The position numbers and the translations under genes are program-made. A stretch of DNA of 64,000 nucleotides from Streptomyces sp. APSN-46.1. Its GTDB lineage: Bacteria > Actinomycetota > Actinomycetes > Streptomycetales > Streptomycetaceae. Shown here piece after piece: positions 45,101 to 53,288 of this stretch (the stretch's first letter is position 1; the number at the start of each line of letters is the position of its first letter). The DNA lies in assembly GCF_022815725.1 (NCBI RefSeq), contig NZ_JALGRF010000001.1, positions 558,001 through 622,000 of the forward strand, written 5' to 3'. The notes below the pieces were generated by a model, which was not told the DNA's origin, did no database searches, and was given only the letters and a program-made list of their open reading frames with translations.

Positions 45101-45978
45101 ATCTGCGCGTCGCGCATCGCCTCGACCAGCCGGGGGTCCTGGACGCAGTGGCCGTAGAAGTCGGCGCGCACGCCGAGTACCACCCGGGTCCGGCTGGTCG
45201 TCGCCGTGGTGGCCGCGATCAGCATGGCGATGAACGCGTCTCGTTCGTCCCGGTCCCGGCAGAGGGTGAAGACCTCCTCGAACTGGTCGACCACGATCAG
45301 CGCGTCGATGTCCGGCGTGCGGTCGATCACGGCCTGCCGGACCCGCAGGTGCAGCGCCAGGGGATCGTCCAGCAGCTCGGTCATCAGCGCGCCGGGAGCC
45401 TCTCCCGTCACCACGGCCAGGCGGATCGCGCACTCCTCCACGGGATGCGAGCCCGGCGTGAACAGCATCACCGGCCACCCCGATGCCCGCGCGCGGGCGA
45501 CGAGCCCCGCCCGCAGCAACGAGGATTTCCCCGATCCGGACGGCCCGAAGACCACCAGGAACCGGCGGTCACGCACCTTCGCGAGCACCTCGCCGGTCAG
45601 CCGCTCGCGCCCGAAGAAGCGGTCGGCGTCTTCCGGCTGGAACGCCGACAGCCCCGCGTACGGTGCGCCCTGCCGGCTGGTTTCCCCGGGCTCGGCACCC
45701 TGTGCGCTCGCGGCGATCTCGGCGGCGACCGCGTGCCATCGGGTTTCCCATGCGCGGCGGTCACCCTGGCACGCCTCGACATACGCGAGCGTGACACCAA
45801 GGCTCGGAAACGTGTGCCCGCCCGCGGCGTCCGACAGTGTCGTGGACGAATAGTGCGCCCTTTTGGCCAGTGCCCGATAGGGCGGCCGTCCCGCCGCCTC
45901 GCGCAGCTTGCGAAGGTCGGCAGCGAACTGTGTCAGCGGACCGGTGTCCGGGTCGAGCGGGCGTTCGGGGCGGGGCAT
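42193..45978 (-). CDS. XRE-nSTAND1-WD40 signalling NTPase
   Basis: A 1261-residue multidomain protein: an N-terminal XRE-like helix-turn-helix (about 15-75), an nSTAND1 NTPase with Walker A GPSGSGKSS (Lys151) and Walker B ALIVVDQFEEVF (Asp231), a winged-helix/TPR-like stretch, one membrane helix (about 545-567, VTLLTVLVVIAATAGGLAV) and 13-14 WD40 repeats to the end, many with LAFSPDGRTLATAS-type cores. Start 45978 follows AGGAAGG. STAND proteins of this layout act as regulated switches in signalling or conflict; partners are unknown. It is divergent from a secreted lectin gene. Confidence 0.92.
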   Translation of the reverse strand: MPRPERPLDPDTGPLTQFAADLRKLREAAGRPPYRALAKRAHYSSTTLSDAAGGHTFPSLGVTLAYVEACQGDRRAWETRWHAVAAEIAASAQGAEPGETSRQGAPYAGLSAFQPEDADRFFGRERLTGEVLAKVRDRRFLVVFGPSGSGKSSLLRAGLVARARASGWPVMLFTPGSHPVEECAIRLAVVTGEAPGALMTELLDDPLALHLRVRQAVIDRTPDIDALIVVDQFEEVFTLCRDRDERDAFIAMLIAATTATTSRTRVVLGVRADFYGHCVQDPRLVEAMRDAQIAVGPMSSQELREAITRPAMLADCTVTGPLLAAVVADATGQPGALPLVSHAMVETWRRRSGSRLTLDGYLAAGGIQHALAQTAEAAYRGLSPVQQDLARSLFLRLTALGDGTEDTRRRITRDELDPNPDTAFVLESLARQRLVTLDEGCVEITHEAIIRCWPRLRGWLTEDRDRLLLHRQLTEATADWEVQDRDPHALYRGARLAAALDLAAADGSRLTSKERRFLYASREAQACEMAAIRRRTVRLRQLVTLLTVLVVIAATAGGLAVDSRDSTIQQRNVAIARKAAADAAEVRPQDPSLAAQLNLAAYRLAATGDVRDQLMSAFATPYTSRLTGHTSDVVSISLAPKSPVLATASWDRTVRLWDIGDAHHPVQLAVLNQPDRLMSVAFGEGGRVLATASERSVRLWDVANRRAPAELSTLPDQLSAPTWVAYRPGGVLATGHTDGAARLWNVSDPRHPRLLATLSGHTGTVTSATFSPDGRTLATTGDSTARLWDVIDPTNPLLLDVLRGHTDTVTSAAFSPDGQTVATGSWDRTARVWDIGSSQRTKPPAVLPGHPAIVWSVAFSPDGSTLVSVGGSTQFWDVAAPAHPKRISMVQGGFYQAAFSPDGRMLANSDRLLDLRDLSLATHDDVVTSLAFTPGGHLLASASWDGTARLWQVTGGRALWPLSVLHGHTKFVRSVAFSPDGRTLVTASEDTTVRVWDVTDPRRPRLTSTLTPGAGEVGGVGFGPGGHLLAVWAQHAAGLWDLTDPGNPRPLSRIVKDGPHITMASFRPDGRTLVTSTGESGSLRFWDISEPRNPRELPSPFRSDPLTGGVFSPDNRRLAAFHRTDRTVWLIDVKDIGRSAKVTQLPASGSWLYTLTFDADGRRLAAGAADSKALLWDVSGAATPAVLTGHSNPVPAVAFSPDGNTLATGGNDFTIRLWDTGLDRVAARICDSAYPRITRAQWAQHFTAVDFNPPCPTTLRP

Positions 45979-46127
45979 GGCCTTCCTTCCTGCGCCTTTC
46001 CGCAGTCGTGATGGGTGGTGTTTGTCCAGCTTTTGATGTCCGGAATCCACGTTCCGGCGCCGGACATCAAGCGGCGGCTAGACATGGGCCAGCGCAACCC
46101 GCGCAAGGGCGACACGAAGGAGAAGTC

Positions 46128-46595
46128 ATGAGGTCTGTGCGACGACTGATGCTGCTGGCGGCGGCCACCGGGCTGCTGGCAGGCGCTACCTTGACGGGCG
46201 CGCCCGCGTTCGCAGCGGCACCGCTGCTTAAGTCCAACCTGAACGGAAGGTGCGCCGACATCTTCGCGTTCCATCAGGAGAACGGCGCCTCCACCGTGAC
46301 GTGGGACTGCCACGGCAACACCAACCAGCAGTGGCGCTGGGACGGTGAGCAGATCCGTTCCGCCATGAACGGAAAGTGCCTGGAGATCTACGGTCCCCAT
46401 CTGGGTGACCAGGGCTCGGTGGCCATGTGGGACTGCAACGGCGGGCTCCACCAGAAGTGGTTCCGGAACGGCAGCGAGATCCGTAACCGGGTGAACGGGA
46501 AGTGCCTCGACATCCTGGCCGGCCGGCCTGAGAACGGCCAGCTCCTGGTGAGTTGGAGCTGCAACGGCGCACGGAGCCAGAGCTGGGACTTCTGA
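46128..46595 (+). CDS. Secreted ricin-type beta-trefoil lectin
   Basis: A 155-residue secreted protein. Signal peptide MRSVRRLMLLAAATGLLAGA is followed by one ricin-B-like trefoil with three similar subdomains (NGRCADIFAFHQENGASTV, NGKCLEIYGPHLGDQGSVAM, NGKCLDILAGRPENGQLLVS), each ending in a QxW motif (NQQW, HQKW, RSQSW). It has no enzyme domain, so it is a free carbohydrate-binding protein. GAAGGAGAAG precedes the ATG. Confidence 0.93.
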   Translation: MRSVRRLMLLAAATGLLAGATLTGAPAFAAAPLLKSNLNGRCADIFAFHQENGASTVTWDCHGNTNQQWRWDGEQIRSAMNGKCLEIYGPHLGDQGSVAMWDCNGGLHQKWFRNGSEIRNRVNGKCLDILAGRPENGQLLVSWSCNGARSQSWDF

Positions 46596-46602
46596 ACGCC
46601 GG

Positions 46603-46633
46603 CCCGGTCCGGCACATCACGTGCCGGGCCGGG
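46603..46633 (+). terminator. Hairpin terminator after lectin gene
   Basis: CCCGGTCCGGCAC pairs with GTGCCGGGCCGGG with one mismatch, loop of five bases, eight bases after the stop. Confidence 0.8.
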
Positions 46634-46985
46634 TCCCGCTCCCGCCGCGATCACGCTGCTCCTCCCCAGACGGGAGGCGCACTCATCTGGCCGGCCGGCT
46701 TCGAGATCACCTATCGGAATGACGCCGGCTCCACCAGCCGGGCGACGAGACTCTGCCACGGCGCCTCGCGCTGGTGTTCTGCTGAAGACCCCGACCGGGA
46801 CTCGGTCAGGCGGCTTGACCGAAGCCGGCGGCGGCCAGCGTCCAGCACCGTCGCGAGCACGGCGGGAAATGCTCGCGCCCCCGGACGGGCCTCTCCCCGG
46901 CAAGCCGAAGCGTCGCCTGGACGTCATTCTCGACCCCCCGGGGCAGCCCCTCCCGCAGCCCGGTTCGCAGGAAGATGACCCGGTC

Positions 46986-47768
46986 GTGCCGTCCGCCGCG
47001 TGCACGATCGAGCGGGCCGACCGGGAGGCGTTCACCCGGGAACCGCCCAAGACCCTCCAGGGCCGCATCAACTTCCTGATGAAGCAGCTCAAGACGACCA
47101 AGGCCGTCGCCCAAGAGCTCGGGGTCAGTCAGCGGTCGGTGGAGCGCTACCGCAAGGGCGAGCGCAAGCACCTGCCGAAGGACATCGCGCCGAAGATCGA
47201 CGCGGCTGTACGCTCCCGGTGGCAGCCGCAGGTGCGCAAGCGCCGGCGGAAGCAAGCCGCCGCCACGACCGGGATCGCGGTGGAGACCCGCGCCCGGTTC
47301 AGCTACACGGCGCCGGTCGGCACGACCGACGACGGACGGTTCCGGCGACTCACCGTGCACCTGCCCCCGACGTACGCGCGGCGCCTGTTCGACGCCCGCG
47401 ACGCCGGGGCCGGCGACCAGGAAATGCGCGGGATCATCGCCGATGGGTTCAAGGACGTCTGTTTCCAGGACAGCGGCGGCCGCGGCATGGGACTCTCGGA
47501 CGTCCGTTCCTGGACGCACGGCCTTCGGCGGCCGAGGCGAGCATCCGGCCGCGCCCTGGACCAGCCAACGGCAGATTCTCGGGGTGCACCGTGCCTCATG
47601 ACCTCAGCCCCTGGCGGATGTTGGCCGATCAACCCCAGGAGGAGTCGGCCTTCCGCGCGTGGGCGGCCAGGCTGCAGGCACAGGGACACATCGTGGCCCC
47701 ACTCGGCTTCCCCGACGCCCAGCCCAAGCGCTACGAAGCCCAGTTCGCCATCGAGGCGGAGGTACTGA
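46986..47768 (+). CDS. tpg: Tpg-like telomere terminal protein with divergent C-terminus
   Basis: Residues about 10-175 match the Tpg family that caps and primes replication of Streptomyces telomeres: FTREPPKTLQGRINFLMKQL, helix-turn-helix VAQELGVSQRSVERYRKGER, RSRWQPQVRKRRRKQAAATT, GIAVETRARFSYTAPVGTTD and RRLTVHLPPTYARRLFDARD. GTG 46986 is the likely start. Typical Tpg is about 185 residues; here the frame runs to 261 codons because after VCFQDSGGRG the usual acidic tail is lost, probably by a small indel, and the frame overlaps the next gene. The partner gene tap is not in the window. Confidence 0.75.
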   Translation: MPSAACTIERADREAFTREPPKTLQGRINFLMKQLKTTKAVAQELGVSQRSVERYRKGERKHLPKDIAPKIDAAVRSRWQPQVRKRRRKQAAATTGIAVETRARFSYTAPVGTTDDGRFRRLTVHLPPTYARRLFDARDAGAGDQEMRGIIADGFKDVCFQDSGGRGMGLSDVRSWTHGLRRPRRASGRALDQPTADSRGAPCLMTSAPGGCWPINPRRSRPSARGRPGCRHRDTSWPHSASPTPSPSATKPSSPSRRRY

Positions 47769-48592
47769 CGGTCGACGCGCACGTCAGTGTCGACGGCCAG
47801 GAGCTCTACATGGACCACACCACGCTACGGACACCCGGCGGTGACAACCTGCCACCTGCCATCCGGGCCGCACGTGACGAACTGAACCGGGAACTGGCCG
47901 GCGCCGCCCTGCTCAGCCCCACGGGCGGCCTGCGGATCACGGTCACCCCGCATACCGGCAGCAGGAAGGGCCGGCGCCGATACTTTGACCGGCTCATCGC
48001 GTTCGGCCGCCAGGCCGCCACCACGGGCCGCCCCGTCTACGACCCTGCCGCGCCCGACTTCGATCCGGTCTTCCCCTTCCCCGTAGCTGAACCCTGGCAG
48101 CCTCCGGGCCCTGATGAACGTGTGGAGCTGACCATCGCCCCCGCAGAGGCGCTGCGCTGGTCGGTGCAGCTGACACCCCAGGGCATACAGCACGACACGG
48201 AAGATGTCCGCGGCTTCCTCGGCGCCCCGATCGTCGAGAAGATCACTGAACTGAAGCGGAACGGACGTCCGGGGCAACTGCGGCGGGCACGTCAGCTCGG
48301 GCTGACCACCGCACTCCTCATCGACGGGCGCCTGGGATGGGAGCCCCCACGGCCATTGACCCCGGGTTTGCCTCCTCGCAAGCCGCCCCCACCCATTTTC
48401 GATCTTCCGGCACCGTTGATCCGTCACGTCCTGGCGGAGCTGACGACGAGCCACCCTGGTGCTCTCCACCGGGCCTGGCTGCTGAGCTCGGACGGACAGG
48501 TCCACGACGTCTACCGCGAATCCTCCGGACCGGAACCTCGCAACGTCTCATCAGGCACGCCTCCCTCGGACGAGGAGCCAGAGTCTCCGTGA
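47591..48592 (+). CDS. Hypothetical protein, 333 residues
   Basis: A soluble protein from GTG 47591. The N-terminal half has an alpha/beta look (SAFRAWAARLQAQGHIVAPL, FAIEAEVLTVDAHVSVDGQE, LRTPGGDNLPPAIRAARDEL), then GLRITVTPHTGSRKGRRRYF and EKITELKRNGRPGQLRRARQ. No family recognised. It directly follows the Tpg-like gene in the same direction, so a role in replication or in the same accessory unit is possible but unproven. The tail is proline-rich and acidic. Confidence 0.65.
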   Translation: MPHDLSPWRMLADQPQEESAFRAWAARLQAQGHIVAPLGFPDAQPKRYEAQFAIEAEVLTVDAHVSVDGQELYMDHTTLRTPGGDNLPPAIRAARDELNRELAGAALLSPTGGLRITVTPHTGSRKGRRRYFDRLIAFGRQAATTGRPVYDPAAPDFDPVFPFPVAEPWQPPGPDERVELTIAPAEALRWSVQLTPQGIQHDTEDVRGFLGAPIVEKITELKRNGRPGQLRRARQLGLTTALLIDGRLGWEPPRPLTPGLPPRKPPPPIFDLPAPLIRHVLAELTTSHPGALHRAWLLSSDGQVHDVYRESSGPEPRNVSSGTPPSDEEPESP

Positions 48593-48659
48593 GCACTGAA
48601 CCACCCCCTCACTGGCCCACGGCGGCTACCGTGGCGGGACGACCTGTTTGGAGGAGCCA

Positions 48660-48983
48660 GTGAGCGCCCAGCCCGAGCACACGCGCATCCCGTCGTACGC
48701 ACCCGTACCCGCACCTGCACCAGCACCCGGCGCCCCGGCCGAACTCCTCGCGCAGCTGCGTGCGGATCAGCGTGCGGAGCAGTGGGTGCCGGCCTTCGAG
48801 CGGGAGTGGACGGCCGCGCTGGAGGAGTCCCGCCGGACGTTCTCCCTCGCCGGGCTGTACGAGGTCGTTCAGGACTGGCAGGGCCGCCTCGCCCACGCTC
48901 CGGCGGTCGATGCGTTCGTGGCCTCCGGCTACGACGACAGCGAGTTCATCGACATGGCGGAGCTGCGGGGAAGGCGCCGGTGA
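48660..48983 (+). CDS. DUF6247-like small protein
   Basis: A 107-residue protein from GTG 48660 after a good GGAGGAG. A proline-alanine-rich N-terminus precedes a helical part (EREWTAALEESRRTFSLAGL, YEVVQDWQGRLAHAPAVDAF) like DUF6247 proteins, which are often encoded beside a small toxin-like partner. No partner is evident here. Confidence 0.6.
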   Translation: MSAQPEHTRIPSYAPVPAPAPAPGAPAELLAQLRADQRAEQWVPAFEREWTAALEESRRTFSLAGLYEVVQDWQGRLAHAPAVDAFVASGYDDSEFIDMAELRGRRR

Positions 48984-49346
48984 CCGGACTGACCGCAGCC
49001 TCTTCCCCCAACTCCACGACCGGTAGCCAGTCAGTCGACCCCAACATCAGGACTGCGTGATTGACATACGCCTCCACGCCAGCAACCTGGATGCTCGGCC
49101 CCTGTCGCGTCTCGCGAAGCGCAGCGATGCCATCCAGGACCGCACGGCGGCCGCCGCGCGCTGACATGTTCCGACGGTGGCCGAGCGACACCCGAGAGCC
49201 ACACACCAACCCGATCCGGTCACAAGACCAGCGACAGAGCCGATCAACGTGCCCAGCCGGATGACCTCGCGCGAGACGGGCGCGTGCGACGATCATGGTG
49301 CGGAGCGGCCGTGTGGCTGCTGACCTTTCCTCGAAGGTTGAGTCAG
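48984..49346. other. Intergenic region
   Basis: Short frames only; nothing that can be supported as a gene. Confidence 0.4.
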
Positions 49347-49772
49347 GTGAAAGACGACGAGATACGCTCGCGCTTCGACGGCCGCGGCCGCGTCGAGCTG
49401 CCGCCCGGCCAAACCACAGCCTTGAAACAGCGCCGAATCGAGGAAATCGCCCACGCGCTCGGCTACCAGCTGCTCACCATCCACAACCTCGGCCTCGCCG
49501 GCGTCCGACTCATCTACGAACGCGACGACGCCCCGCCCGCGCGCCGCCGCAATGAGCTGACCATTGCCCGCCTGCGCGCGGGAGGACCGCTGCTGCCGGC
49601 CATCGAGCCCCCTCCGCCCCCGCCACCATTCCCGCCGCCGCCCCCACCCCCCCCGTCCCCCCAACCTCCTAGTAGTGCTTTGTTAGGTGGTGTCGTAGGG
49701 CTGAGGGTCAGGCCCTGGCAGCGACTTTTGGGCAGGTCTGCTGTTCGGTCAGGAACAGGTGGGCTGCAGTGA
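49347..49772 (+). pseudogene. Small hypothetical gene with proline-rich tail, cut by IS701 end
   Basis: From GTG 49347: MKDDEIRSRFDGRGRVELPP, LKQRRIEEIAHALGYQLLTI, NLGLAGVRLIYERDDAPPAR, then a tail of almost only prolines around residues 92-112. At about 49.67 kb the sequence passes into the end of an IS701-type element (TAGTGCTTTGTTAGG), so the last about 35 codons belong to the IS. The native C-terminus is lost. Confidence 0.5.
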
Positions 49773-50530
49773 CGAAGGTGACGTGGCGGTGCCAGCCGGT
49801 GAATGAACGACCCTCGAAATGGTCCAGGCCCAAGGCGGTCTTCAGCTCGCGGTAGTCGTGTTCGATCCGCCAGCGTGACTTCGCCAGGCGGACCAGGTCT
49901 TTTGCCGGGATCGTGCCGGGCAGGTTCGAGATCCAGTACTTGACCGGTTCATCCTGGCCTTCGGGCCATTGGGCGATCAGCAGGTCAGGCTGATCGTGCC
50001 GTCGGCGGCGGGCTTGGGCCGGCGCCCGGCAAGGCGGACGCGCAGGAGTACGAAGCGCGAGCTCATCGCTGCTTTGGAGCCCTTGCGCCAGGTCACGGCC
50101 ACCCCGCTCGTGCGTCCAGCGGCCAGGACGAGCTCCCGCAAGGCAAAGGGCCGGGTGCGGTAGCGGGGCTTGGGCCGTGGTCCGAGCCCGCCATAAGCCG
50201 GCGTGACTGGGTCGACATCTTCCGGGTGGGGGGCGGTCATCTCGGCTTTCGCCTGGAGTATGTAGGCCAAGCCTCGGCCTTCCAGGCTGTGGCGGAAGTC
50301 CGCGTTCGCTCCGTAGCCGGTATCGGCGACCAGCGCCGCGGGGCGAAGGTCGTGGCCGGCGAGTTCGTCCAGCGTGTCCAGAGCGAGCTGCCACTTGGGC
50401 CGGTGGTGTTCGGTGGCGGGGATCCGATAGCGTTCCCGCCGGTCGAGGGCCTCGGGTCCGTCCCAGCTCTCAGGCAGGAACAGCCGCCAGGACAGCGGGC
50501 ACGAGGCGGCCAACAGGGGACTGTGCCGCT
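49708..50530 (-). pseudogene. IS701-family transposase, 5' truncated and frameshifted
   Basis: FLPESWDGPEALDRRERYRI, ALVADTGYGANADFRHSLEG and RFVLLRVRLAGRRPKPAADG in one frame, then DEPVKYWISNLPGTIPAKDL, LAKSRWRIEHDYRELKTALG and DHFEGRSFTGWHRHVTFVTA in another. This is the C-terminal about three quarters of an IS701 transposase with one frameshift near 49.98 kb. The catalytic Glu region RWRIEHDYRELK is kept; the first catalytic Asp is missing. Confidence 0.8.
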
Positions 50531-50578
50531 CCGGGGGGAAGCCAGGGTCCCGGAGGGGCCTGGGTTAGGTTCACTCTT

Positions 50579-50995
50579 ATGAATGTCACCCCGATGAACT
50601 CATTGGCGCAGGTGTACGACAGGGAGTTCCGGATCCGGGGTCTGCGGCAGCAGGGATGGGGCCGCGGGCTGATAGCCGTTGCCGTGCTCATCTGGCTGTG
50701 GCTGGGCTACCTCCTCGTCTTCCCCTTCAGTGCCGACCAGGGCGCGAACCGCAAAGCGGTCGAGTGCGAGTCCCGCGCGTTCCACCAGAACGGGCGCTAC
50801 GCCGTCACCTACGCACGGGACACAGGCGAGCGGTGCGACGCCGAACGCGACTGGGGCCCCATCACCGCCGGTCTCCTCCTGTCCCTGCCCTTCGCCGTCC
50901 TGGGCACCGGCCTGTACGTGGCGGGCGCCTGTACGGTCCGCACCGCTGCGTATGTCGCGGACATCGCCCGCCTGAACCTCACCCAGGAGACCTGA
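50579..50995 (+). CDS. Small membrane protein, two helices
   Basis: A 138-residue protein with helices LIAVAVLIWLWLGYLLVFPF and ITAGLLLSLPFAVLGTGLYV and a Cys pair in the loop (ECESRAF, ERCDAERD) that could form an external disulfide. It starts right beside the truncated end of the IS701 fragment. No family recognised. Confidence 0.6.
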   Translation: MNVTPMNSLAQVYDREFRIRGLRQQGWGRGLIAVAVLIWLWLGYLLVFPFSADQGANRKAVECESRAFHQNGRYAVTYARDTGERCDAERDWGPITAGLLLSLPFAVLGTGLYVAGACTVRTAAYVADIARLNLTQET

Positions 50996-51235
50996 GCCGC
51001 CGTTCACCGGCAGGTTGATAGCCACCGCTCCATTCCACAAAGGTCTCCTCTGAGTCGTACCCGAAAGCCTCGACGGGGAAAGTGAAGAGAACGCCGCCCG
51101 CCGGAGTGGAGGTGGAAGGCGACGTCCGCCTGCCCGTGGTCGACGGTCATGAACTGCTCCCGGCCCGGCGCCAGGTCGATCAGCAAACGGTCGGCTGGTA
51201 GACCCACACAGTCCGGCTCTCCAGGGACAACACAC
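50979..51235 (-). pseudogene. Small gene with two micro-indels
   Basis: Three frames join to one short protein: LSLESRTVWVYQPTV, LLIDLAPGREQFMTVDHGQA to AFHLHSGG, and VLFTFPVEAFGYDSEETFVE to WSGGYQPAGERR. The breaks are a missing T in GTTTG (about 51.19 kb) and an extra GCGG at about 51.09 kb. Family unknown. Confidence 0.5.
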
Positions 51236-51326
51236 GGCCAGGCAGGTGCGTCGGTGACGTCACCCGCTCCCGGTGGTGCCGAAGGGCGCCTACGGTGAGT
51301 TGCGGGGCGGCGGATACCGTGCGGGC

Positions 51327-51914
51327 ATGGCGATGACAGGGAAGCGGCGGGTCCTGTACCGGCAGGGCAGTGGGTTCTGGCGGATGACGGCGAAGTGGGT
51401 TCTGGTCCTCGGGGCCCTGTACCTGCTGGACGGTGGGCTGCTCCGGTCGTGGGGCGACGCTCTGGTCTGGCCGATGATCGGGATCCTGCTGTGGGTGCCG
51501 TTCGGGATCGGCGTCGTCTGGTACCCGAAGAAGGACCAGCGAGTCGCGCTGACGGCGCGTGAACTGCGTGTGCGGCGCAAACGGCTGCCGATGGAGAAGG
51601 TGAACCTGCTGCACGTGGCGCGGTTGTGGCTGGAGGGACGGTCGACCGCGGACGACCAGCCGGTGCTGGAATGGGCACGGTTCGACCGGGTGGTATGGGT
51701 GCCGCTGCAAGACGGCCGGGCGTTCGGCGTGGAGTTCCGCGAACCGGCCGCGTTCGCCAAGGTCTTCGGCGCCTTCGCGGTCGCGGCGTGCGGGGGGCCG
51801 GACATCGTTCGCGCGAGGGTCGCAGCGGAGACCTACCCGGATCCGGTCCCGATGCGGCCCCGCCCCGCCGACGACAGCAACTCCTGGCTGGACCTCCTGG
51901 ACATCTTCAACTGA
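51327..51914 (+). CDS. Membrane protein of unknown function
   Basis: A 195-residue protein with two N-terminal helices (MTAKWVLVLGALYLLDGGLL, LVWPMIGILLWVPFGIGVVW) and a cytoplasmic-type domain (RVALTARELRVRRKRLPMEK, WARFDRVVWVPLQDGRAFGV). The layout recalls PH-like membrane-associated domains in Streptomyces; no function assigned. Confidence 0.65.
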   Translation: MAMTGKRRVLYRQGSGFWRMTAKWVLVLGALYLLDGGLLRSWGDALVWPMIGILLWVPFGIGVVWYPKKDQRVALTARELRVRRKRLPMEKVNLLHVARLWLEGRSTADDQPVLEWARFDRVVWVPLQDGRAFGVEFREPAAFAKVFGAFAVAACGGPDIVRARVAAETYPDPVPMRPRPADDSNSWLDLLDIFN

Positions 51915-52093
51915 GAGCCAGAAGCGCACGGTAAGGGGCAGCGGTCCGTCAGGGGCGCGGACTTCGCGGCCCGCAACAGGCTGCTCATGCCGCCCTGCTC
52001 AGCCGCTCCCCCGCACTGGGCTCGCCCGCGTGAACCATGTCGGGATTCTCGGGAGGGGGCCTACCGGGCTGAAGGAACTGCCATTCTCGGCTC

Positions 52094-52390
52094 ATGGAAT
52101 TCTTCCGTCTCGCCGCCGCACCTGATGAGCAGGATCCGGCCGCAGTCGATGCCGCCCTGCGTCGGGCCTGGAATGCCTGCGCCGCGGTGGCCTGTCCGAA
52201 GTGCCGGGTCGCTGCGTGGGAGTACTGCCGCAACAGGACCGCCGGCGTCTCTCACGTAGCGCAGTTCCATAAGCCTCGCCAGGACGCGGCGAACGCCCTC
52301 GACATCACACGGCCCGTGGGGATCTACGGGTTGGGCTGGGCCAAGTTCCGCAGTGTCGCGTGGGCCGGTCAGCGAATCCCACCGATGTAG
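52094..52390 (+). CDS. Zinc-finger-like small protein
   Basis: A 98-residue protein with the pattern CPKCRVAAWEYCRNRTAGVS and HVAQFHKPRQD, a CxxC...C...H arrangement like the short zinc-binding domains often found next to phage or plasmid genes in Streptomyces. Function unknown. Confidence 0.6.
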   Translation: MEFFRLAAAPDEQDPAAVDAALRRAWNACAAVACPKCRVAAWEYCRNRTAGVSHVAQFHKPRQDAANALDITRPVGIYGLGWAKFRSVAWAGQRIPPM

Positions 52391-52522
52391 CCGGCTACAT
52401 GTGCGCAGGTCGGCGAACCGCAGGAGTCCGACCCTCGCACCTCGCGGACCGGGCGACCGTGGGCGGGGCATGCGCGTGCGAGGCTCCGGGCGGCGTTCCT
52501 ACGGGGCGGGAGTCGCGGGTTC

Positions 52523-53101
52523 CTACGTGGCTCGCGGCGCGGATTCCCGCGGGGCAAGAGTCGCGGGTTCCTGCGGAGCAGGAGGCGCGGATTCCCACGG
52601 CGCGGGCGCCGCGGATTCCTGCGGGACCGGCGGGTGGCATGCGGCGCGGGTGTCGTCTTCCTCCGTGCGCGGCCAGTATCGTCCTTCGAGGGCCTCGGCG
52701 CTGCGGTTGAGCCGGACCAGGACGTCCTCCAGCTCCCGTACTTCCTCAGGGGACCAGTCGGCGACCACCCGGGCCAGGCAGGACCGGTTGACCTCACGGT
52801 CTCCGGCGAGCCGGCGCCCGCCTTCCACGGTGATGCGCAGCTTGCGGGCCATGCCGCCGTCCGGGTCCGCGACGCGCTCGGCCAGTCCGCAGCGCAGCAG
52901 TGCGGCCGTCTGGCGGTTCACGGTCGAGGTGTCGAGCCCGAAGGCCTCTGCCAACTGTCCAATGGACATGGGGCCTTGTGTGTCGATCCGGCTGAGCAGC
53001 AGGTACGCCGACCGCTCCAGGCGTTCGGGGTCGCGCTCGCGCCGGGCAAGCACCTGGTGCCGCGAGAGCAGCATCAGCTCCCGCTCCAGTTTCTCCAGCA
53101 C
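52523..53101 (-). CDS. MarR-family regulator with repetitive C-terminal tail
   Basis: A 192-residue MarR regulator from GTG 53101 (GGGAGG upstream). The winged helix is ERLERSAYLLLSRIDTQGPM, SIGQLAEAFGLDTSTVNRQT and LLRCGLAERVADPDGGMARK. The last about 40 residues are repeats of the type AP-x-ESAPPAPQE, encoded by imperfect 18-bp repeats; such a tail is not part of the MarR fold. It is divergent from the old-yellow-enzyme gene with a palindrome between, so it probably controls that gene. Confidence 0.88.
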   Translation of the reverse strand: MLEKLERELMLLSRHQVLARRERDPERLERSAYLLLSRIDTQGPMSIGQLAEAFGLDTSTVNRQTAALLRCGLAERVADPDGGMARKLRITVEGGRRLAGDREVNRSCLARVVADWSPEEVRELEDVLVRLNRSAEALEGRYWPRTEEDDTRAACHPPVPQESAAPAPWESAPPAPQEPATLAPRESAPRAT

Positions 53102-53211
53102 TGCGCCTCCCGCTCTTTCCGGCGCTCCATTATCGCCGACCCGTGGACCGGCGGACCTCTGCCGGGGTGGTCTGCGGACGGCTCCGCGCGAGGGCCGGGG
53201 CCGCGGCAATA

Positions 53212-53240
53212 TGCATGATACATAGCATGTGTACTATGCA
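53212..53240. promoter_or_regulatory. MarR operator candidate
   Basis: The stretch TGCATGATACATAGCATGTG continuing to TACTATGCA is an imperfect 29-bp palindrome (outer arms TGCAT/ATGCA, inner TACA/TGTA) in the A/T-rich gap between the divergent genes, at the expected place for the MarR site. Confidence 0.6.
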
Positions 53241-53288
53241 CTCCTCGTTGTCACCCCGACGAGCCACAGCTCAACCCGGAGGACCCGC

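Noticed and set aside
42613..46011. Very long plus-strand open frame opposite the nSTAND1-WD40 gene
   Set aside because: High G+C codon bias leaves antisense frames open; the translation is low-complexity and shows no domain, while the minus strand has clear WD40 and NTPase motifs.
49600..49670. Poly-proline stretch as a separate structural gene
   Set aside because: It is in frame with the preceding small gene and is best read as its tail.
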